Assembly (NCBI GenBank): GCA_023392035.1
Contig: JAEVZY010000246.1
Coordinates: forward strand, 1 to 5,034
Direction of reading: 5' to 3'
Source: Pseudomonadota bacterium
Lineage (GTDB): Bacteria; Pseudomonadota; Gammaproteobacteria; Burkholderiales; Burkholderiaceae_D
DNA length: 5,034 bases
Shown: positions 1-5,034 of the stretch, piece by piece
Layout: each line of letters begins with the position of its first letter
Position numbering within the stretch: position 1 is the stretch's first letter
Program-made: the position numbers and the translations under genes
The notes under the pieces: model-generated
The model's database searches: none
The model's input: only the letters and a program-made list of their open reading frames with translations
What the model was told of the DNA's origin: nothing

Positions 1-3000
1 CCCTGCTGGCCAACAAGGTGAGCGCCGGCCTCTACTACGGCGTCACCGCCGGCGGCTACATCGGAACCGAAGCGCAAGCCGTGATGGCAACCCTCAATGC
101 CGGCGGCAGCCTGGCCGCCGCGCAAGCCGCCGCCGCCCCGGCGCTCTACCGCCGCATGATGACCGGGTTTTATGTGGCCCTGTTCAACCGCGTACCCGAC
201 GCGGCGGGTCTGGCCTCAAACCTGGGCGACATGCTGCAATATCACCAAACGCTGGCCGACGTCGCCAACAACTTCTACAACAGCAATGAAGCGAAGACCG
301 GCGGCCTGGTCTGGAATGCCGACGGCAGCGCCATCAGCGATACCGCCTTCGTCACCCAGGTCTACCAGCTTGCCGGCAACAAGACCGTCACCTCCGCCGA
401 CCTCGCTCCGTGGCTCGCCCGGCTGCAGCAGACCAGCCGCGGCCAGGTGCTGGTGGAAATGGTCAACAGCATTGCCAACTACGCCGGCACCGACGCTTCC
501 ATGCTGGCGGCGCGCCAGGTGTTCAACAACAAGATCGCCGTCGGCCTGACCTATGCCAGCACCGTCGGCGGCAACCTGGCCGGCGCCGAGTACAAGCTGG
601 CGCAATACTCAACCGGCGCGGCGACCGCCTTCGCCTCGGCCCAGGCGGCGGTGAACGCGATCCAGGCCGAAGCGGCGAGCGCGCAAGCGGGCGTCACGCC
701 CACCAGACTTGCCGCCAATGCCACGCCCATCGAGGAAGCGCGCCGTCAGGTGGCCCAGCTCTACGCAGCAGTGCTCGACCGCGCCCCCGACGCCGGCGGC
801 CTTGACTACTACGTCAAGCAGTTGATCGGCGCGCCGCCGGCGCAGCCGCGGGACGTGGCGCTGGGCATGCTCAACAGCGATGAAGGCCGTGCAATCTACC
901 AGGCGCTTTCCAACAGCCAGTTCGTGTCGCAGATTTTCAGCCAGACGCTCGGCCGCGCCGCCAGCGCCGCCGAGCTCGCCACCTGGACCGCCGCGCTGCA
1001 AACCCAGGACCGCAGCGCCATCGCCGTGCAGATTGTGGACAGCATCGTCAATGCCAGCGACAGCGCCTCGCAATCGGCACGCAATCTGCTGCAGAACAAG
1101 GCTGCGGTGGGCATCATGTATGCGCTGGACATGGACGGCAGCGGCGACATGGCCACCTGCAAGGCGCTGATGGACCAGGTGACGGCCACCGACACCGCCA
1201 CCGCCATTGCAACGGCCAAGAACCAGATCACTCTGCTGGCCAGCAACGCCGCCGCCACCGCCTACACTTACGTCAGTTCCGCCTATACCAAGGCAGGCAC
1301 CGCCGCGACCGCCGCAAAACAGGCCACCACTTACGCCCAGACCCTGGTTGCGCAGTCGATCATCCCCACCACGACCGGCTCGCAACGCTTCACCGGCATT
1401 GCGCAGTTGTATCGCGCCATTTTCCAGCGCGATGGCACCTACCTGGAGTTCGACTACCACTACACCGTGATGGTGAACAACAATTTCACCATGGGGCAGG
1501 AAGCCGATATCCTGCTGGCCAGTCCCGAGGGACAGGGCTGGTTCCCGCCCTCGCAGACCAATACCCGGTTTCTCAACAGCGTGTACCAGGCCGTGGTGGG
1601 GCGCGCCATCGATTCCGGCGGACTCAGCTTCTGGGGCAACCAGCTCAGCAGCGGCTTCACGCGCGGGCAGGTGCTGGTCAACATCATCAACGGCTTCCTG
1701 GGCAACGACGGCGCCGTCACCAGCGACTTGCAAGCGCGCTCGACCTTCGGGCAAAAAATTTCCAGCGTGCTGGCCACCGACCAGGCTGCCGCGGCAGCAG
1801 CGGGTTATGCGCAGTTGTCCGCGCTGACAACGGCGGCCAATCGCGCCGCGGCCGACTACAACGTCTATCGCGGCAGCCTGGTCGCGCGCACGACCGGCGA
1901 GGCCGATGCGGCCACCATCCCGTCCAGCCAGGGCGCGCAATACCTGCAGGTACAGCAGCTTTATCTCGGCGGCCTGAACCGGGCGGCCTCGCTGCAGGAC
2001 GAGAACTACTGGTTCTGCCGCTTGCAGAGCACGAACATCAACATCCTGGCGCAGGAGATGATCGACAGCGCCGAAGGCCAGACTTTGTATGGCGGCACGA
2101 GCAATGCGCAGTTTGTCGACCGCGTGTACCGCAACACCTTCGGCCGCCCGGTGGACGCATCCGGTTCCACCTTCTGGACCAATGCGTTGAATACCCAGAC
2201 CCGCGGCCAGGTGCTGGTGGGCATCATCAACTCGATGGTGAACTACAGCGGCAGCGACGCTTCGGAACTGCAGAACAAAACCAACTTCCTCAATCGCGTG
2301 AGTTCGGGCATGGCTGCCGTCAACAGCGCCGCGCTGGCCGCCAAAAACAATGCCAACACGGCCTTGCAGAACTGGGTCAGTTCCGCGGTCGCCGACGCCA
2401 ATGGCGTTGCCGCCGGCGGTGACGCCTCGGCGCTTTCGGCATTCAACGCCAGCGCCGAAGCCAGGACCCGCAAACAGATCGTGCAGCTGTACCTGCTGCT
2501 GCTCAATCACGGCCCCGACTACATCACGTTGAACAACCTGGTCGCTTCCGGCCAGACCACATTGCAGATCGCCCAGCAAATCCTGGCCTCGCCCGAGGCG
2601 CAGGGACTGTACGGCAGTCTGACCGGCAGCGCCTTCATCATCGCGGTTTTCCAGACCAGCCTTGGACGCGCGCCCAATGCTTCCAATGGCGACCTGAATT
2701 ACAGCGGCAGCAACGCCCAGATTGCCGTGAATATCGCCAACGCCATATCCACCTATTCAGGCAGCGACGTCTACGACCTGCAGGCCATGAACGTCTTCAA
2801 CAACAAGGTCACGATCAGCCTGAAGTCGCTGGCAGCCACGGCGCAATCCCTGGCCGACAGCGCGCAAGCCATCGCCGCCGACGCCACGCGCGTGCTCGCC
2901 GCCAATCCCCGTCCGCTGGATGTGCTGGTCCCCTCCAGTTGGATAGTCGGCACTGCCAGTGGCGCGCAGCAAATCGGCGCACGCCCGACCATCGTGCGCA

Positions 3001-5034
3001 CCTGGGACCGCTGGGGCAAGCTCAAGACCCAGACCGACGCCCGCAATGCCGCCTGGGTGACGCAGTACAGCTACAACGCCAACGGTCAGCTCAAGAGCGT
3101 GCGCGACGCCGGCGGCGCCATCCAGCAGTATTACTACGACGCACTGGGCCGCACGGTGGCCACGCGCGACGCCCGCGGCTATGTCAACGGCTATGTCTAC
3201 GACTTGCAGGGCCATGTGGTGGAAGAGTTGCACGCCGATGGCGGCGAAGTGCAGAACCGCTATGACGCCTTCGGCAACCTGGTGCAGCAGCGCCTGGCCG
3301 ACGGCCAGACCACCGCCTGGGGCTACGACGCCCTGGGCCACATCATCAGCAAAACCATCGCCCCCAATACCCTGGTGGAGGTGTACGCCACCACGGTGGA
3401 CGACATCGGTTCCTGGACGCCCCATGCGGCCACCCAACTGGTGGGCAAGGTCCTGACCGAAACCTATGGAGTGGATCAGCTTGGGCGGCGCGTCTGGACC
3501 GTGGACGCCAATGGCAAGCTCAGCCAAACCTTCTACGACCTGCACGGCAACGTCCTGCAGACCATTGATGCCCTGGGCCGTTCCACCCGCTACGCCTACG
3601 ACGCCTTCGGCCACAAGACCGATCAGGCCGATGCCCTGGGACTATGGCAGCACTGGGACTGGGACGCCTTCCGCGTCAGCCGCTACCAGGACGTAGGCGG
3701 CCACGTCACCACCACCGCCTACAACAGCCTGGGACTGATCAAGACCCAGCAATCCGACCTCGGCCAGGACCTGCGCTACACCTATGACAGCGCCTCGGGC
3801 CTGCTGGTAAAGATCGAGGATCGCAGCCTGGGCGGCGGCCAGGCGAAACTGACCCAGTACGCCTGGGACCTGGCCGGCAACCACACCCGCGAAAAAACCT
3901 CGATCGTGCGCATCAGCGACGGCGCCGAACTGGACGTGGCGCAGGACAACCACCTCTCCTGGGACGCGCTGGGCCGGCTGGTGGAAGTGAGCGACGCCCG
4001 CCAGCGCCTGCAATACGGCTATGACGCCGTGGGCAACATGATCCACCAGATCACCACCTACGACCTGGACAACGACCCGACCGCAGCCGGCCCGGACGCC
4101 ATCACCAACTGGCAAGACAGTCCCACCACGCAAGACCTGTGGAACAGCTATGACTCCATGAATCGCCAGACGGTGATCAATGGCCGCAGCAGCAACGGCG
4201 GGGCCAACATCACCATCGATGCCACGCAAGGCACGCACGTCAACTACGACAGTTACGGCCACCAGATCACCAGCACCGGCGCCGGCACGCTGCAAAACGG
4301 CACGCGCGGCCTGGTCGCCACCGGCTACAGCTGGGACGCCGCCGGACGCCTGGCCGACACCTGGCGCATGGATGCCGGCGACATCGAGCAGCGCCGCTAC
4401 GACGCCACCGGCCACCTGCTGCAAAGCCAGCAGCTCACCAGCCTTTCCAGCGGCACCCTGAACACCATAGGCGTCAACGCCATGCTGCAACTGAGCGCCT
4501 ATGACGCCGCCGGCCAGCTCAAGGTGCAGGCGCTGGTCAAAGGCTCGGGCCAGCGTCCCGCGCTCACCACCCACTATGAATACGATGCCGCGGGGCGCAT
4601 GAGCAGCTACGACATGAGCAACCACGACGCCGGCTTCGCGCGCCGCAGTTACTACAGCTATGCCGGCCGCGCCGACGGCAAGCTGATAACCCAGATCAAG
4701 ATGTGGAGCGAATTCGACGGCGGCGCCCTGGACAGCGTAGTCGGCCAGACCGACAACAGCTACGACGCCAACGGCTTCCTCATCGGGGTGCAAGGCAGCG
4801 CGCAAAACGCCCAGGACACGCGCAGCTTCGTCAATGACGCCCAGGGCCATGTGCTGCGCAAGACCCAGGTCGACGCCAAGGACGCCAGCGTCTTCCACGT
4901 GACCCGCAGCCTGATCGCCAATGGCCAGGAGCTGGGCAGCAGCAGCGATACCACCGCCCCCACCCCCAGCACCTTCGGGCAGGACTATGAACCGGTTGCC
5001 GCCAGCGGCGGCCCGATGTTGTACACGGTGCAAG
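1..5034 (+). CDS. Giant DUF4214-repeat / RHS (YD)-repeat protein, internal fragment lacking both ends
   Basis: The reading frame starting at base 3 is open to the right edge: 1,677 complete codons, no stop, and no identifiable start (residue 1 is already inside a repeat). Residues 1-940 are DUF4214-like composite repeats with Ala-rich linkers, 941-995 a hinge, 996-1624 about 24 YD repeats, and 1641-1677 a linker that probably enters a LysM domain. Only two cysteines occur (C386, C672), which suits an exported protein. RHS/YD repeats are known to form a beta-cage shell in Rhs and Tc toxins. DUF4214 repeats are typical of large secreted or surface proteins of proteobacteria. From this I infer an extracellular or surface protein of well over 1,700 residues. 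No signal peptide, RTX nonapeptides, transmembrane segment, hyperconserved RHS core end or toxin domain is visible, so export route and activity remain unknown. Codon usage looks uniform from one half to the other, so the fusion does not look recent. Confidence is high for the ORF and domain types, low for function. Confidence 0.95.
3..38 (+). repeat. Tail of an upstream DUF4214-type composite repeat (unit 0)
   Basis: Residues 1-12 read LLANKVSAGLYY. This matches the closing segment of the later units: 'VFNNKIAVGLTYA' at 173-185, 'LLQNKAAVGIMYAL' at 362-375 and 'VFNNKVTISL' at 931-940. The array therefore begins left of the window. Residues 13-47 after it are a Gly/Ala-rich linker like those between the other units. 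Confidence 0.7.
144..557 (+). repeat. DUF4214-type composite repeat, unit 1
   Basis: Residues 48-185. The first half carries 'YVALFNRVPDAAGL' (R63) and ends in the 'NSNEA' element (E96). The second half has 'FVTQVYQLAGN', where the usual GR is GN (G125-N126), followed by W138, 'RGQVLVEMVNSIANYAGTD' (from R146) and the closing 'FNNK' (K177). It is the most complete unit, and its second half shares 'RGQVLV' with units 3 and 4. Family assignment rests on motif recognition. DUF4214 has no defined biochemical activity and is found in large exported proteins. Confidence 0.75.
558..734 (+). other. Ala-rich helical linker between DUF4214 units 1 and 2
   Basis: Residues 186-244 are dominated by Ala, Gln, Thr, Ser and Gly, with spaced aliphatic and aromatic residues and no proline until P231. 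It is probably alpha-helical or weakly coiled-coil, acting as a spacer. Similar linkers follow units 2 (376-462), 3 (592-645), 4 (773-818) and 5 (941-968). They align poorly in sequence but keep the same composition. Confidence 0.55.
735..1127 (+). repeat. DUF4214-type composite repeat, unit 2
   Basis: Residues 245-375. The first half is the textbook version, with 'QLYAAVLDRAPDAGGLDYY' (R260) and 'MLNSDEG' (E294). The second half has 'FVSQIFSQTLGRAAS' (G317-R318) and W329. The usual 'RGQVLV' block is diverged to 'DRSAIAVQIVDSIVN', and the unit closes with 'LLQNK' (K366). Immediately after comes a 'DMDGSGD' stretch (376-382). This unit gives the clearest resemblance to the DUF4214 consensus in the window. 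Confidence 0.8.
1128..1388 (+). other. Linker between DUF4214 units 2 and 3, with an acidic DxDGSGD loop
   Basis: Residues 376-462, the longest linker in the array. It opens with D376-M-D378-G-S-G-D382, which resembles the first part of an EF-hand or dockerin calcium loop. C386, one of only two cysteines in the fragment, follows. The rest is Ala/Thr-rich and probably helical (383-448), ending in 'SIIPTTTGSQ' before unit 3. Calcium binding is only a possibility: position 12 of the loop would be K387 instead of the usual Glu/Asp. Confidence 0.4.
1389..1775 (+). repeat. DUF4214-type composite repeat, unit 3 (first half diverged)
   Basis: Residues 463-591. 'IAQLYRAIFQR' (R476) is conserved, but the following PDxxGL loop is replaced by 'DGTYLEFDYHYTVMVNNNF' before 'LLASPEGQG' (E509). 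Spacing from R476 to E509 matches the other units, so this looks like divergence and not a frameshift. The second half is canonical: 'FLNSVYQAVVGRAIDSGGL' (G533-R534), 'SFWGNQL', 'RGQVLVNIINGF' (R554) and 'FGQK' (K585) in place of FNNK. Confidence 0.7.
1776..1937 (+). other. Ala-rich linker between DUF4214 units 3 and 4
   Basis: Residues 592-645. It starts with a run of six alanines (595-600) and continues as an Ala/Thr/Arg-rich segment with periodic Y and L, probably helical. It ends in a more polar stretch, 'TTGEADAATIPSSQGAQ', before unit 4. No separate domain was recognised. Confidence 0.5.
1938..2318 (+). repeat. DUF4214-type composite repeat, unit 4
   Basis: Residues 646-772. The first half is 'VQQLYLGGLNRAASLQDEN' (R660), 'YWFCRLQS' and 'MIDSAEGQTLYG' (E691); the PD of the consensus is missing and C672 is unique to this unit. 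The second half is strongly conserved: 'FVDRVYRNTFGRPVDASGS' (G714-R715), 'TFWTNAL', 'RGQVLVGIINSMVNYSGSD' (R734) and the closing 'FLNR' (R765 where the others have K). A stretch of 20 bases is identical to unit 1 (2201-2220 and 437-456). Confidence 0.75.
2319..2456 (+). other. Linker between DUF4214 units 4 and 5
   Basis: Residues 773-818. It is Ala/Asn/Ser-rich, with 'AALAAKNNANTALQNWV' followed by 'ADANGVAAGGDASALSAF', leading into unit 5. It is probably helical with a short Gly-containing turn, and is the shortest of the internal linkers. 'AGGDAS' superficially recalls RTX glycine-rich motifs but is not repeated. Confidence 0.45.
2457..2822 (+). repeat. DUF4214-type composite repeat, unit 5 (shortest, terminal)
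   Basis: Residues 819-940. 'QIVQLYLLLLNHGPDYITL' has H836 where the other units have Arg. The first half is shortened: 29 residues from H836 to E865, against 31-34 in the other units. 'ILASPEAQGLYG' is well kept. The second half has 'FIIAVFQTSLGRAPNAS' (G888-R889), lacks the Trp and the 'RGQVLV' block ('SNAQIAVNIANAI' instead), but retains 'YSGSDVYDLQ' and the closing 'FNNK' (K935). It borders the hinge to the RHS part, so terminal-unit degeneration is plausible. Confidence 0.72.
2823..2987 (+). other. Hinge joining the DUF4214 array to the RHS array
   Basis: Residues 941-995. The first part (941-968) is an Ala-rich helix-like segment as in the other linkers. It ends in 'AANPRPLDVLVPSSW', whose prolines probably break the helix, then 'GTASGAQQIGARPTIVRTW' enters the first YD repeat. 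No known domain was recognised. Confidence 0.55.
2988..4874 (+). repeat. RHS / YD-repeat array, about 24 units
   Basis: Residues 996-1624. Recurrent [Y/W]-[D/N]-x-x-[G]-[R/N/H/Q] cores spaced about 20 residues apart include 'YSYNANGQL' (1022), 'YYYDALGR' (1043), 'YVYDLQGH' (1064), 'RYDAFGN' (1086), 'GYDALGH' (1107), 'FYDLHGN' (1177), 'YAYDAFGH' (1197), 'SWDALGR' (1319), 'GYDAVGN' (1339), 'NYDSYGH' (1414), 'SWDAAGR' (1443), 'RYDATGH' (1465), 'AYDAAGQ' (1499), 'YEYDAAGR' (1525) and 'SYDANGF' (1586). YD repeats are known to build spiral beta-sheet shells in Rhs, Tc-toxin BC complexes and teneurins. The conserved RHS core end (DPxGL-type motif followed by a variable toxin) is not reached, so any effector tip lies beyond the right edge. 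Bulges without YD motifs occur at about 1119-1153, 1349-1380 and 1476-1497. Confidence 0.92.
4923..5034 (+). other. Linker and probable start of a LysM domain, cut by the window edge
   Basis: Residues 1641-1677. After the last YD-like unit come 'SLIANGQELGSSSD', a Pro/Thr-rich spacer 'TTAPTPSTFGQDYEPV', and finally 'MLYTVQ' with the next codon starting with G. LysM domains commonly open 'YTVxxGDTL', and from memory large RHS proteins of Burkholderiales often have a 'YEPV...YTVxAGDTL' arrangement at this place. LysM binds N-acetylglucosamine glycans such as peptidoglycan. Only six residues of the putative domain are present, so the call is inference. Confidence 0.45.

Noticed and set aside
1..170. 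Signal peptide or translation start near the left edge
   Set aside because: Residue 1 already matches the tail of a repeat, and the ATG codons in frame (for example at 84, 156 and 159) lack a preceding Shine-Dalgarno-like sequence or a hydrophobic leader.
172..805. Plus-strand open frames in other registers (172-549, 410-805)
   Set aside because: Overlapping shadows of the main frame; Pro/Arg/Ala/Ser-rich translations typical of out-of-frame GC-rich DNA and no ribosome binding context considered convincing.
2401..2450. Possible RTX glycine-rich calcium repeat ('AAGGDAS')
   Set aside because: No tandem GGxGxDxUx nonapeptides are present here or elsewhere in the window.
609..2579. Long minus-strand open frame (656 codons), with further ones at 216-605, 2757-3614 and 3642-5033
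   Set aside because: They are exactly in codon register with the sense frame and end only where the sense strand uses rare TCA or CTA codons. Their translations are low-complexity Val/Gly/Ala/Arg-rich without recognisable domains, whereas the sense frame has clear repeats throughout.
3630..3665. 'ADALGLWQHWDWD' resembling the hyperconserved DPxGL end of an RHS core
   Set aside because: It sits in the middle of the YD array with many regular repeats after it, and lacks the Pro; it is an ordinary repeat, not a toxin boundary.
2988..4874. C-terminal toxin or nuclease domain, or an immunity gene
   Set aside because: The whole region is explained by YD repeats; no catalytic motif such as HNH or a deaminase signature was seen, and no second gene is present.

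Overview
The window lies entirely inside one very large protein-coding gene on the + strand. The frame whose first complete codon starts at position 3 has no stop across all 1,677 complete codons. Neither a start nor a stop of the real gene is visible, so both ends lie outside the window. There are no intergenic stretches, RNA genes, mobile elements, promoters or terminators. DNA composition is GC-rich with strong GCC/GGC/CTG/GAC/AAC codon preference. The sense frame contains only four TCA or CTA codons and no TTA. Composition and family resemblance suggest a high-GC proteobacterium, most likely a Burkholderiales (betaproteobacterial, Oxalobacteraceae-like) species. That assignment is inference.

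Layout (residue i occupies bases 3i to 3i+2). Residues 1 to about 940 (bases 3-2822) form a tandem array of five composite DUF4214-type repeats plus the tail of a sixth at the left edge. Each composite repeat has a first half of the type 'QLYxxxLxRxPDxxGL...SxE' and a second half of the type 'FVxxVYxxxxGRxxDxxGxxFW...RGQVLVxIIN...YxGSDAxxLQ...FxNK'. The repeats are separated by Ala/Thr/Gln-rich, probably helical linkers. A hinge at residues 941-995 joins this array to residues 996-1624 (bases 2988-4874), an array of about 24 RHS/YD repeats with the 'YDAxGR' pattern. The last residues before the right edge (1641-1677) look like a linker leading into a LysM domain: the window stops at 'MLYTVQ'.

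Interpretation. This is a giant, presumably exported or cell-surface protein combining DUF4214 repeats (common in large secreted or surface proteins) with an RHS/YD shell (known from Rhs and Tc toxins and teneurins, where it forms a hollow cage around a C-terminal domain). Any secretion signal, anchoring region and toxin or effector C-terminus lies outside the window, so function as adhesin, toxin or contact-dependent competition protein cannot be decided here. The DUF4214-RHS combination, with a probable LysM after it, is the most noteworthy content.
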